DNA of 64,000 nucleotides from Actinopolyspora lacussalsi (lineage in GTDB: Bacteria; Actinomycetota; Actinomycetes; Mycobacteriales; Pseudonocardiaceae): the NCBI GenBank assembly GCA_030803735.1, contig JAURUC010000001.1, positions 1,311,501-1,375,500 on the forward strand, written 5' to 3'. Below are positions 45,147 through 53,697 of this stretch, in pieces. A program made the translations under genes and the position numbers. Under the pieces are notes generated by a model that searched no databases, was not told the DNA's origin, and saw only the letters and a program-made list of their open reading frames with translations. How positions within the stretch are numbered: position 1 is the stretch's first letter; every line of letters begins with the position of its first letter.

Positions 45147-45181
45147 CGGGAACCGCGACCGTGTGACCGGCCGGTTCCGCT
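45145..45181 (+). terminator. Hairpin after the STAS gene
   Basis: AGCGGGAACCG and CGGTTCCGCT pair with one bulged G. The hairpin begins inside the stop codon. Confidence 0.5.
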
Positions 45182-45302
45182 GCCACGGAACCCCGTGTCC
45201 GCGTGGAACGTCGTGTGCCGAGAGCACGCGGTTCGCCCGGGGAGCCATCATGGCCGCGCAAGTAGGATCGCCTTCGGTTGGCTCACGGTAAGGAAGGCCC
45301 GA

Positions 45303-46058
45303 ATGCAGCAGTATCCGACGCAGGACACGGAGTGGCAGGCCCAGCTGGAGGAGATCACCGGGGCTCTGGAGACCGTGACCGACTCCCTGGAACGCGAGGA
45401 GAAACTCGAGGAGCTGCTGAATCGGGTGTGCCAGCAGGTGTTGCGAGCCATACCGGATGTGGACATGGCCGGAGTCACACTACACCGGGAGGATGGGCCG
45501 GAAACCTTCGTCTGCACCGACGAAACGGTGATCGAGGTCGACGCCGAGCAGTACCGGGCGGGCAACGGGCCTTCGCTGCACTCCGCCGAAACCGGAAAAA
45601 TCGTCCGGGTCGAGCTCACGGAGGCGAAGCAGCGCTGGCCGGAGTTCACCAGCGCGGCCACCGACGCGGGGCTCGGCAGCTATCTGTCCGCGCCGCTGTT
45701 CATAGACCACGAGTACCAGGGGGCGATGAACCTCTACTCGCGACGGGACCACGGATACCGCGAGTTGGACGCGACCGTGCTGGACCTCTACACCACCGCG
45801 ATCGAGGGCTATCTGCGCACCTGGCAGCGTTACCTCGCGACTCGAAGGCTCACCGAGCAGTTACGTACCGCCCTGGAGTCGCGTCCGATGATCGAACAGG
45901 CCAAGGGCATTCTCATGGTGCTGCACAACTACAGCGCCGAGAAGGCCTTCGCCACCCTGGTCGACTATTCCCAGCGCAGCAACACCAAACTGCGTGAAGT
46001 CGCCGAGCGTATGATCAGTGAGGCGGTCGGTCCCGCGAGCACCGACACGACGAGGTGA
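45303..46058 (+). CDS. GAF and ANTAR domain regulator
   Basis: A 251-residue protein: a helical lead, a GAF domain (about 35-170; VCQQVLRAIPDVDMAGVTLH, GLGSYLSAPLFIDHEYQGAM) and a C-terminal ANTAR domain (about 185-240; LRTALESRPMIEQAKGILMV, then AFATLVDYSQRSNTKLREVA). ANTAR proteins bind paired RNA hairpins and prevent transcription termination; the GAF domain senses a ligand or redox state. Such GAF-ANTAR proteins are numerous in actinomycetes. AAGGAAGG precedes the ATG. It follows the STAS gene by 156 bp; common signalling is possible. Confidence 0.9.
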   Translation: MQQYPTQDTEWQAQLEEITGALETVTDSLEREEKLEELLNRVCQQVLRAIPDVDMAGVTLHREDGPETFVCTDETVIEVDAEQYRAGNGPSLHSAETGKIVRVELTEAKQRWPEFTSAATDAGLGSYLSAPLFIDHEYQGAMNLYSRRDHGYRELDATVLDLYTTAIEGYLRTWQRYLATRRLTEQLRTALESRPMIEQAKGILMVLHNYSAEKAFATLVDYSQRSNTKLREVAERMISEAVGPASTDTTR

Positions 46059-46171
46059 ACCGCACGCTCGCGCCTTCACGGGCGCTTCGGGTGTGAGGGC
46101 CGCTCGTCCGTGAGGTGTCGAAGGGTACCGGCAGGCAAGTGACGGGTTGACGACGATCGAAAGCGACGACG

Positions 46172-47011
46172 ATGAGGGTGCTGCTCGCCGGATGTGGTGA
46201 TCTGGGTACGGAGGCCGGCCTGCGTTTCGCGGCCGCCGGACACCACGTGCTCGGTCTGCGACGCACTCCGGACCTGCTTCCCGAGAACATCGAAGGGCAG
46301 GCCGTGGACCTCACCCGAGAGCGTCCGGCCGTGCCCGGCGACACCGACATCGTCGTCATCGTGCTCACCGCCGATCGGCGCACGGCCGCGGGCTACCGTT
46401 CGACGTATCTCGACGGTCTGACCAACGTTCTCGACGCGATCGACGAGAGGGGAATCCGGCCACGGATCCTGTTCGTGTCGTCGACGGCGGTCTACGGCGA
46501 CATCGACGGCGTGATCGACGAGAACACCCCGACCGCCCCGGCCTCGGCGACGGCCGAGATGCTCGTGGCCGCCGAGGAGAGGCTGCACAGTAGGTTTCCC
46601 GAGGCGATAGCCCTGCGGCTGGCGGGTATCTACGGTCCCGGCCGTACCTCACTGATCGACCGGGTACGAGACGGCACCGCCACTGTCGATCCCGGCCCGA
46701 AGTACACCAATCGCATCCACCGCGACGACGCGGCCTCGGCCATCGTGCATCTCACGACAGCGGTGGAGAGCCCGGCACCGGTCTACATGGGCGTGGATCA
46801 CGAGCCGGTCGACCGGGCCCGAATACTGCGCTTCCTCGCCGAGGAGCTCGGCACGGCCCCTCCCGCCGTACGTGACTCAGCGGAGCCTGGCGGAACGGGC
46901 AAGCGCTGCCGCAACGATCGACTCCTCGAATCTGGTTTCCGGTTCACCTATCCCGACTACCGCGCGGGTTACCGGGCCGTGCTGGCCGAGCGGGGCGCAC
47001 GACACCGTTGA
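46172..47011 (+). CDS. NAD-dependent epimerase/dehydratase-type SDR protein (YeeZ-like)
   Basis: A 279-residue extended SDR. The nucleotide motif is short: LLAGCGDLGTEAG (residues 4-16) instead of GxxGxxG. VSSTAVYGD (about 109-117) carries Ser/Tyr, but the typical YxxxK is altered (SATAEMLVAAEER follows), so catalysis is doubtful. LRLAGIYGPGR and NRIHRDDAASAI are classical for the family. YeeZ-like members are NAD(P)-binding proteins of unknown role. It ends 7 bp before the convergent GNAT gene. Confidence 0.85.
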   Translation: MRVLLAGCGDLGTEAGLRFAAAGHHVLGLRRTPDLLPENIEGQAVDLTRERPAVPGDTDIVVIVLTADRRTAAGYRSTYLDGLTNVLDAIDERGIRPRILFVSSTAVYGDIDGVIDENTPTAPASATAEMLVAAEERLHSRFPEAIALRLAGIYGPGRTSLIDRVRDGTATVDPGPKYTNRIHRDDAASAIVHLTTAVESPAPVYMGVDHEPVDRARILRFLAEELGTAPPAVRDSAEPGGTGKRCRNDRLLESGFRFTYPDYRAGYRAVLAERGARHR

Positions 47012-47018
47012 AGCGGGC

Positions 47019-47531
47019 TCACAGCTCGCGCTCGTAGTACAGCAGCCGCGTCTCCGGACGGCCTTCGCGTTCGAGATTGGTGAAACCGTACTTCTCGTAC
47101 AGGTTGCGTGCCGCCGTGTCGTTCTGTGCCGTACCCAGCTCCATCGTGGCCGCACCACGTTGCCGGGCGAGGCTGATCGCGCCCTCCAGGACGGCGGCTC
47201 CATAACCCCACCCGCGGTGCTCGGGCACCACGTAGAACTCTTCGAGCAGACACACCGGCTTCGCGGTGAACAGGTGATCGCGGAACCGCAGCTGGGCCGC
47301 ACCCACGTGAGGTGGCTCGGCGAGCACGAAAACGCTGATCTCCGACGCGACGTGAGCGCGGATCCGCTCGGCGAGTGGCCCCGCGCCCGGGGTGAACTCG
47401 TCGAACTCGAGCTGGAAGCGGTGGAGCAGTCCGGCTATCTCATCGGCCTCGGCACTCCCACCGAGTCGGCAACCCGTCTCCGAAGGGATCACTCGGCCAG
47501 GATACGCCCCGACGAACCGATTCGGGGACAT
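47019..47531 (-). CDS. GNAT family N-acetyltransferase
   Basis: A 170-residue acetyltransferase with acetyl-CoA motif A: LLEEFYVVPEHRGWGYGAAV (R/QxxGxG/A as HRGWGYG, about 108-114) and motif B NDTAARNLYEKYGF. The LEFDEFTPGAGPLAERI segment upstream forms part of the acceptor site. Acceptor unknown. It is the last minus-strand gene before the SDR gene, and it is probably independent of the secretion-like cluster that starts 14 bp further right. Confidence 0.85.
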   Translation of the reverse strand: MSPNRFVGAYPGRVIPSETGCRLGGSAEADEIAGLLHRFQLEFDEFTPGAGPLAERIRAHVASEISVFVLAEPPHVGAAQLRFRDHLFTAKPVCLLEEFYVVPEHRGWGYGAAVLEGAISLARQRGAATMELGTAQNDTAARNLYEKYGFTNLEREGRPETRLLYYEREL

Positions 47532-47545
47532 GCGAACAGGACGGC

Positions 47546-48709
47546 TCAGACCAGTCCGCTGACGATGCCTCGTGCGTTGTCGAGCCCCGAGTCGAGTGCC
47601 TCACCCGCGTCGTCCGCCAACCGCCGGACATCGTCACTGCCGTTCTCGAAGGCGTAGTCCACGGAGCCCGAGGTGATCGCACCGGCGGCTACACCGACGA
47701 TGGCGCCGACCGCGAACCCGACCGGACCGCCCACCGCGGTCCCGGCCAACGCTCCCGACACGGCCGAGCTGACGACCACCGAGGAAGCCAGCCCGAGCCC
47801 GTTGGAGGACACCGCCTGGGCTGCCGATTCGCCGTTGGACATGTCGTAGGCAACCGCTCCGACTGTCAGCGCACCGCTGAATGCCAGCCCCGCTCTACCG
47901 ATCGTCTTGCCGTAGGCTGCCACGTCGTCGGAAGTGGTTCCGGCCCTCGCCGCGAACTCATCGGACCGGCCGAGCAGGCGTTCGAACTCGCCGCGGTTGC
48001 CGGTACGCCAAGCGCGTTCCGCCCAGCTGCCGCGCAGCGCCGCCTCGTCACCGAGCATCCCGGCCTGTGCGGACTTGATGGACCGGTCGTAGTTCGCGAC
48101 GCTCTCACCGGCCGCGAACACGGAGCTGCCGATGGCTGGCCAGTTCTTCCGGAGAAATCGCCCTGCCGTGTTGTTGATGTCGGCACCGGTGGCGCTCCAC
48201 TCCGCGTGCGCGACCTCGGCCTCGACACGCAGTTTCTCGTAAACCCGCTGCCGTGCCACGAAATTCTGCCTCGCGGTCACGGCCTCGGCGTGTGCCCGCA
48301 GCGCGTCCGGTGTCGCAGCGCTCCCCCCGGGTGCGGGTCCGGGGTCGGGTGGCATGGGACCGGGCTCCTCCACCGTGTGCTCGGTGACCGGGAGTCCCGC
48401 CGTCCGGGCTTCGGTACGGATGCGGCGCATCTCCCGCTGGGTCCACCGCAGACTGGCGGCGACCTGGTCGAACCTGGCGGCTATCCCGTCGGCGTCACCG
48501 GCGAGTTCGTCCGCGAGGTGACCCCCTCGGGTCAACGTGTCGCGGAACGCCTCCCCCGCCGTGCCCTGCCAGCCGGAGTCCGCCCGGTTGCGGGCGGTGA
48601 ACACCCGGTCGGCGGTGTCGGTGACGGCCCTGGCCAACGTGTCGCGTATCCACTCGGCCGCGGCGAACACGGCGGAAGGGTCACCGCTCACTGTGGTCCG
48701 GATAGGCAT
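47546..48709 (-). CDS. WXG100-like N-terminal, glycine-zipper protein; probable type VII secretion substrate
   Basis: A 387-residue protein. The first 100 residues are two helices with a WxG-type turn (W47-Q-G49 in DSGWQGTAGEAF), as in ESX substrates. A Pro-rich hinge (EEPGPMPPDPGPAPGG) follows. The middle is helical, and residues 270-350 form a Gly/Ala-rich hydrophobic region (SVVVSSAVSGALAGTAVGGP, VGFAVGAIVGVAAGAITSG) able to insert in membranes. No known toxin fold was recognised at the C-terminus. It starts 3 bp after the EspC-like gene, so they are coupled. Confidence 0.7.
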   Translation of the reverse strand: MPIRTTVSGDPSAVFAAAEWIRDTLARAVTDTADRVFTARNRADSGWQGTAGEAFRDTLTRGGHLADELAGDADGIAARFDQVAASLRWTQREMRRIRTEARTAGLPVTEHTVEEPGPMPPDPGPAPGGSAATPDALRAHAEAVTARQNFVARQRVYEKLRVEAEVAHAEWSATGADINNTAGRFLRKNWPAIGSSVFAAGESVANYDRSIKSAQAGMLGDEAALRGSWAERAWRTGNRGEFERLLGRSDEFAARAGTTSDDVAAYGKTIGRAGLAFSGALTVGAVAYDMSNGESAAQAVSSNGLGLASSVVVSSAVSGALAGTAVGGPVGFAVGAIVGVAAGAITSGSVDYAFENGSDDVRRLADDAGEALDSGLDNARGIVSGLV

Positions 48710-48712
48710 GTC

Positions 48713-49000
48713 CTACCGCCCTCGTAATCCGAGGAGTACTTCGCGTGCCTGGCGATCGGCCTCGGTGTAGGCGGCCGCACTGTCGGCCACCGCGTCACCG
48801 GCTGCCGAGGCGGTGTCCGAGAGCCGATCCGTTTCCTCTACGAGCTGGTTGAGCAATGCGGCCACGGCGGTGCGCGCCTCACCCGCATCCGGTTCGGCGG
48901 GTGCCGTGGCGCGTGTGCGGTGCAGCTCGTCGCCCGCCTGCCGCAGTGCTCCGGTGATCTCGCCCAGAATCATCGGGTCGATTCGGAAACCGGAACTCAT
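48713..49000 (-). CDS. EspC-like (DUF2580) small type VII secretion-associated protein
   Basis: A 95-residue helical-hairpin protein, size and pattern of EspC/DUF2580 proteins: FRIDPMILGEITGALRQAGD, then TAVAALLNQLVEETDRLSDT and AYTEADRQAREVLLGLRG with a YxxxD/E secretion-like motif (YTEAD). Such proteins are exported by ESX systems or pair with WXG-type substrates. The ATG overlaps the stop of the preceding gene (ATGA). No ESX core gene (EccC, MycP) is in the window. Confidence 0.75.
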   Translation of the reverse strand: MSSGFRIDPMILGEITGALRQAGDELHRTRATAPAEPDAGEARTAVAALLNQLVEETDRLSDTASAAGDAVADSAAAYTEADRQAREVLLGLRGR

Positions 49001-49314
49001 CGGTTCACCTCCTGGACGCGTTGTTGCTCAGGGATGTCCATGTCGAGCACCACGAGATCGAAGTGGGCGATCCGCCCGAGTTTTCCCAACTGCGTGGCGG
49101 GCATGACCAACCAGGGCTGTCGCCTTCCACAACAGGAGTGCAGCCGGTCGAGTGCCGAGTAGACCGGCAGTACCAGCCTGCCGTCGTCGAGTTCGCGCAG
49201 CTGCACCACGGCGTCCTCCGCCCGAGCCACGTGGGTCTCGCACGGCAGGTACACCATGGGCGGAAAGTCCTCGGGGAGTCGCGTCTCTCCCGATCCGCCG
49301 GTAGTCCAGGCCAC
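48997..49314 (-). CDS. SAV_915-like small protein
   Basis: A 105-residue protein with marks of the SAV_915/SseB-N group: MVYLPCETHVARAEDAVVQL then LRELDDGRLVLPVYSALDRL, a Cys pair LHSCCGRRQPW, and FDLVVLDMDIPEQQRVQEV. This family is often found beside EspC-like and WXG-type genes in actinomycetes. GTG 49314 was chosen for GAGGAG eight bases upstream; ATG 49257 is an alternative. It heads the three-gene secretion-like operon. Confidence 0.65.
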   Translation of the reverse strand: MAWTTGGSGETRLPEDFPPMVYLPCETHVARAEDAVVQLRELDDGRLVLPVYSALDRLHSCCGRRQPWLVMPATQLGKLGRIAHFDLVVLDMDIPEQQRVQEVNR

Positions 49315-49486
49315 CGAACCACTCCTCGTACCGACACGTACGGATACCGCCGCAACCGAGCACCGTGCACCACGCACCGATTCGCTCGGCACTCGTGGGA
49401 CGCCCGCCCCGGCGGCAGGGTTGTGCGACCACCGTGCCCGATCCGAACGGTCTGCGGTGCCACGGTAGGGGAGCCATCATGGGGTT

Positions 49487-51052
49487 GTGAACATCGATCC
49501 GGCCAGGTACGAGGCGGCACTGCTGGACATGGACGGTGTGGTCACCGACACCGCCCGGGTGCACTTCGCGGCGTGGCAACGGCTCTTCGACGAGTACCTG
49601 GCGACCCGAACGACCTCGTCGGACTCGCACGATCGTTTCACCGAGCAGGACTACCGGCGTCACGTGGACGGCAAACGCCGGACGGACGGCGTGCTGGCAC
49701 TACTGCGCTCCCGGGGGATCAAGATACCACTGGGCTACGCCGACGACGGTCCTGATCGGAACACCGCTCACGGCTTGGGCAACCGCAAGGACGCCTACTT
49801 CCGCGAACTCGTCGAGGCGAACGGTGTTCGGGTTCACGAGGACGCTCGTGGACTTCTCGAGTCCCTGCGGCAGCGGAGGACGCGCACGGCCCTCGTCTCG
49901 GCCAGCCGCAACTGCGAGTGGGCGCTGCGGCACACGGACCTCGGCGAGCTGTTCGACGTCGTTCTCGACGGACTGCGGGCCGATGAACTCGGGTTGGCAG
50001 GCAAACCCGACCCGGCGATCTTCCTGGAGGCAGCTCGGCTGCTGGAAGCCGAACCGTCGGAGTGCGTACTGCTGGAGGACGCGGAGCCCGGGGTACGCGC
50101 AGGCAGAGCCGGTGGGTTCGGGTGGGTGATCGGAGTGGACCGTACCGGTCATGCCGAGGCGCTGCTTTCCGCCGGGGCTGACGAGGTGGTCACGACTCTG
50201 TTCGATGTAGCGGCACAGGGAGCCACCGAGCCACGAGACGTCAGGACGCTACCCGCTGCCGTGTCGCGCCGGGACCGGATCGTCGGACGGCTCGGCACCG
50301 CACCGCTACTCGTGGCGCTGGACTTCGACGGCACGCTGGCACCGATCGCCGGCACCCCGTCCGAAGCCAAGCTGCCTCACCGCGGTCGAGAGGTGCTGCG
50401 AAGGCTCGCCGGGTGCTCGACATTAGCCGTGATCAGCGGTCGCGATCTGTGCGACGTGCGGGAGAAGGTAGGGCTGTCCGAGCTCTGGTACGGCGGGAAC
50501 CACGGTTTCGAACTGGCCGCACCTGGCGGTGAAGTGTTCGTACACGGGGCCGGCGAAGCCGGTGTCGACGATCTCGACACCATCGAGGCCCGGCTGCGAA
50601 CCCAACTCGTCACGCCGGGGGTTTTCCTGGAGCGGAAGCGGTTCGCGCTGGCGGTGCACTATCGCGATGTCGCGGACGAGGAGGTGGAGGACGTGACGAG
50701 GCCGGTGTACGACGCGGCAGCCGACCGGGAGACGGTGAAACCGACCACAGGGCGCCGTGTGATCGAAATCGTGCCCAATGTGGCCTGGGACAAGGGCGCC
50801 GCGCTGCACCGGCTGCTGGAGCGGGTGAGAGCCGCGGCGAACGACTCGGGCTTCGTCGTGTTCTACGCGGGCGACGACCGGACGGACGAGGACGCGCTGC
50901 GCGTGGTCCACGACAGCGGTGTCGGGATATTCGTGCGCAGTTCGGAACATGCCGATCATCTCAGCTGGGCGCACTATGTGGTCGACGGTCAGGACGAACT
51001 CACCGACGTGCTGGGGCACATCTCCTCGAATCGTGCGGGTGGGATCCGTTGA
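49487..51052 (+). CDS. otsB: Bifunctional HAD protein: beta-phosphoglucomutase-like domain plus trehalose-6-phosphate phosphatase (OtsB) domain
   Basis: A 521-residue fusion. Residues 1-240 are a beta-phosphoglucomutase-type HAD domain with nucleophile motif LLDMDGVVTD (Asp14/Asp16), VSASRNCEWAL and LLEDAEPGVRAGRAGG. Residues 265-515 are an OtsB domain with DFDGTLAPI (Asp279/Asp281), VISGRDLCDVR, YGGNHGFEL, and FYAGDDRTDEDALR. The first converts beta-glucose-1-P to glucose-6-P; the second makes trehalose from its phosphate. The GH65 gene 126 bp downstream completes the layout of mycobacterial OtsB1, where all three domains are on one chain. GTG start. Confidence 0.88.
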   Translation: MNIDPARYEAALLDMDGVVTDTARVHFAAWQRLFDEYLATRTTSSDSHDRFTEQDYRRHVDGKRRTDGVLALLRSRGIKIPLGYADDGPDRNTAHGLGNRKDAYFRELVEANGVRVHEDARGLLESLRQRRTRTALVSASRNCEWALRHTDLGELFDVVLDGLRADELGLAGKPDPAIFLEAARLLEAEPSECVLLEDAEPGVRAGRAGGFGWVIGVDRTGHAEALLSAGADEVVTTLFDVAAQGATEPRDVRTLPAAVSRRDRIVGRLGTAPLLVALDFDGTLAPIAGTPSEAKLPHRGREVLRRLAGCSTLAVISGRDLCDVREKVGLSELWYGGNHGFELAAPGGEVFVHGAGEAGVDDLDTIEARLRTQLVTPGVFLERKRFALAVHYRDVADEEVEDVTRPVYDAAADRETVKPTTGRRVIEIVPNVAWDKGAALHRLLERVRAAANDSGFVVFYAGDDRTDEDALRVVHDSGVGIFVRSSEHADHLSWAHYVVDGQDELTDVLGHISSNRAGGIR

Positions 51053-51178
51053 GTTCGAAACGGCGTATCCGACGCCGGCCGGCTACCCTCACCGGGTAAT
51101 CCCGTCGCCGCGTGGTAACCGATCGCCACGCGGGTTCGGGTGCGTTGCTCCGCCGCTGTGCCCACGAGGGACACGGTC

Positions 51179-53599
51179 ATGAACGATCCGCTGAGTCCAC
51201 ACCGACTCGTCTTCACCGACTTCGATCCGGCCGACGAGAAGCGGCGGGAAGCGCTTTGCACACTGGGGAACGGCTACTTCGCCACCAGGGGGAGCGCGCC
51301 CGAGGCCGACGACGACGGCGTGCACTACCCGGGAACCTACGTGGCGGGCTGCTACAACCGGATCACCTCGACGGTGTCCGGGCGGGAACTGGAACACGAG
51401 TCGCTGGTCAACATGCCGAACTGGCTGGCGCTTACCTTCCGCATCGACGGCGGCCCCTGGCTCGGGCCGACGGTGGTGGAGCCGCTGGAACACGAACAGG
51501 AAATCGATCTGGAACGGGGGATCCTGGTACGCAGGGCGCGCCTGCGGGACGGCTCGGGGAGAACCACCAGGATGGTGCAGCGCCGGTTCGTACACATGAG
51601 CCGACCTCATCTGGCGGGACTGGAGACCACGCTCGTGCCGGAGGACTGGTCAGGAACCATCACGTTCCGCTGCGGCCTGGACGGGCGGGTCGGCAACCAC
51701 GGTGTGGAACGCTACGGGGAACTGAACGGGCGGCATCTGGTCGACACCCACGGCAGCGAGGTCGGAGAGAACCTCGTGGTGCTGCACGCACGCACCTCGG
51801 GATCGGACATCCGGGTGGCCGAGGCGGCCAGATCCCGCTTGTTCCGCGATGAGGTACCGCTGGCGGGCGGAGGCCGAACGGTTCACGACGAGCAGGCGGT
51901 CTTCCAAGAGTTCACCGTCGATTCGAACCGGCTCGACGAGGTACGGCTCGAGAAGATCGTGGCGCTCCACACCTCGCGGGACTCGGCGATCGTGGAGCCG
52001 GTATCCGAGGCGGTGGAGGCCGCCCGCGAGGCCGAGGGATTCGACGAACTGCTGAGCTCCCACGTCGCGGCCTGGGCCCGGCTGGGCGATACCTTCCACT
52101 GCGGGCTGTCCACGAGCGCGGCCACTCGGCAGGCGGTGAGGCTGCACGTGTTCCACCTGCTGCAGACCGTCTCGCCGAACACGGCGGACCTGGACGTGGG
52201 TGTCCCGGCCCGCGGGCTGCACGGTGAGGCGTACCGGGGCCACGTCTTCTGGGACGAGTTGTTCGTGCTGCCGACCCTGACGCTGCGCATGCCGCGGGTG
52301 GCACGAGCGCTGCTGCGCTATCGCTGCCGCAGGCTGCCGCGGGCACGGCGCGCGGCGAGGCGAGCGGGACTGTCCGGCGCCATGTTCCCCTGGCAGAGCG
52401 GCAGCAACGGGCGCGAGGAGAGCCAGTCGTGGCACCTGAACCCGCGTTCGGGACGATGGCTGGCCGATCACACGCATTTGCAACGTCACATCGGCATCGC
52501 GATCGCCCACAACGTGTGGCACTACTACCAGTCCACCGCCGACGAGGAGTTCCTCGCCGAGCAGGGCGCGGAAACGATACTGGAGACCACCCGGTTCCTC
52601 GCGTCGCTGGCCACTTACGAACACGGACGCGACCGCTACACCATCAACGGGATCGTGGGGCCGGACGAGTACCACACCGGCTACCCGGACCGGGATTCTC
52701 CGGGTATCGACAACAACGCCTACACCAACGTCATGGCGGCGTGGCTGTGCCGCACCGCGCTGCGAACCCTGGACGAGCTCGACGACAGGCGCCGAGCCGA
52801 ACTCACCGACCAGCTCGATCTCGACCACAGCGAGACCGACCGGTGGAAGCACCTCTCGCGGCGGATGTACGTCCCCTTCCACGACGACGGGATCATCAGC
52901 CAGTTCGAGGGCTACGAACGGCTGGCGGAACTGGACTGGGAAGACTACCGACACCGCTACGGCGACATCAGCCGACTCGACCGGATCCTGGAAGCCGAGA
53001 ACGACTCCCCCAATCACTACCGGGCGTCGAAACAGGCGGATGTACTGATGTTGTTCTACCTGCTCTCGGCCGAGGAACTGGAGAGACTGCTCACCACGCT
53101 GGGCTACGCGATGCCTCGGGACACGATCCCGCGCAACATCGACTACTACCTTCGACGTACCAGCCACGGGTCCACGCTCAGCGCCGTGGTCCACGCATGG
53201 GTGCTGGCCCGCGCCAACCGACGTCAGGCGCTGGAGTTCTTCGACAACGTGCTCGCAGGTGATCTGCACGACGTGCAACGGGGCACTACCGCCGAGGGGA
53301 TCCACCTTGCCGCCATGGCGGGCAGCATCGATCTGTTGCAACGCTGCTTCGCGGGCATCGAAGTACAGGATCACACCCTCGTGCTGAATCCGCTCTGGCC
53401 CGAGGAGCTCGGCGCGCTGGAGCTGGCGATCCGATTCCGCGGCCACCCGGTCGACATCACCATCACCGGCCGGACAGCGGCGGTACGCACCGCGCCGGGC
53501 AGCGGGAAGTCGCCGATCCGGTGCGCCTGTGGCTCCCGCACGGTGATGCTGGATCCGGGCGAGACCACCGTGTTCTCGCTGGAGCACGCCGAAAAATGA
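51179..53599 (+). CDS. GH65 family glycoside hydrolase/phosphorylase (trehalose or kojibiose phosphorylase-like)
   Basis: An 806-residue GH65 enzyme of usual length. The general acid is Glu497 in GPDEYHTG; other conserved parts are GNGYFATRG near the start, GHVFWDELFVLP, FPWQSGSNGREES, NVWHYYQ, KQADVLMLFYLL and SHGSTLSAVVHAWV. It would cleave an alpha-linked glucose disaccharide with phosphate (or water) to give glucose and beta-glucose-1-P, which the HAD protein upstream can convert. Phosphorylase activity is inferred from the HAD neighbour. ATG 51179 is used; a 13-codon extension exists. Confidence 0.88.
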   Translation: MNDPLSPHRLVFTDFDPADEKRREALCTLGNGYFATRGSAPEADDDGVHYPGTYVAGCYNRITSTVSGRELEHESLVNMPNWLALTFRIDGGPWLGPTVVEPLEHEQEIDLERGILVRRARLRDGSGRTTRMVQRRFVHMSRPHLAGLETTLVPEDWSGTITFRCGLDGRVGNHGVERYGELNGRHLVDTHGSEVGENLVVLHARTSGSDIRVAEAARSRLFRDEVPLAGGGRTVHDEQAVFQEFTVDSNRLDEVRLEKIVALHTSRDSAIVEPVSEAVEAAREAEGFDELLSSHVAAWARLGDTFHCGLSTSAATRQAVRLHVFHLLQTVSPNTADLDVGVPARGLHGEAYRGHVFWDELFVLPTLTLRMPRVARALLRYRCRRLPRARRAARRAGLSGAMFPWQSGSNGREESQSWHLNPRSGRWLADHTHLQRHIGIAIAHNVWHYYQSTADEEFLAEQGAETILETTRFLASLATYEHGRDRYTINGIVGPDEYHTGYPDRDSPGIDNNAYTNVMAAWLCRTALRTLDELDDRRRAELTDQLDLDHSETDRWKHLSRRMYVPFHDDGIISQFEGYERLAELDWEDYRHRYGDISRLDRILEAENDSPNHYRASKQADVLMLFYLLSAEELERLLTTLGYAMPRDTIPRNIDYYLRRTSHGSTLSAVVHAWVLARANRRQALEFFDNVLAGDLHDVQRGTTAEGIHLAAMAGSIDLLQRCFAGIEVQDHTLVLNPLWPEELGALELAIRFRGHPVDITITGRTAAVRTAPGSGKSPIRCACGSRTVMLDPGETTVFSLEHAEK

Positions 53600-53606
53600 A
53601 AATTAT

Positions 53607-53647
53607 CCGTTTCCGTAATCCGACGCGGAAGACGATCCCGGAAACGG
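53607..53647. terminator. Bidirectional terminator between convergent GH65 and nitroreductase genes
   Basis: CCGTTTCCG (53607-53615) and CGGAAACGG (53639-53647) form a perfect 9-bp stem with a 23-base loop. Confidence 0.5.
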
Positions 53648-53697
53648 GAGCGTCCGGGAAACGTCCGGCCGCGCTTCGCCCGACCGAACCCGAGTTA

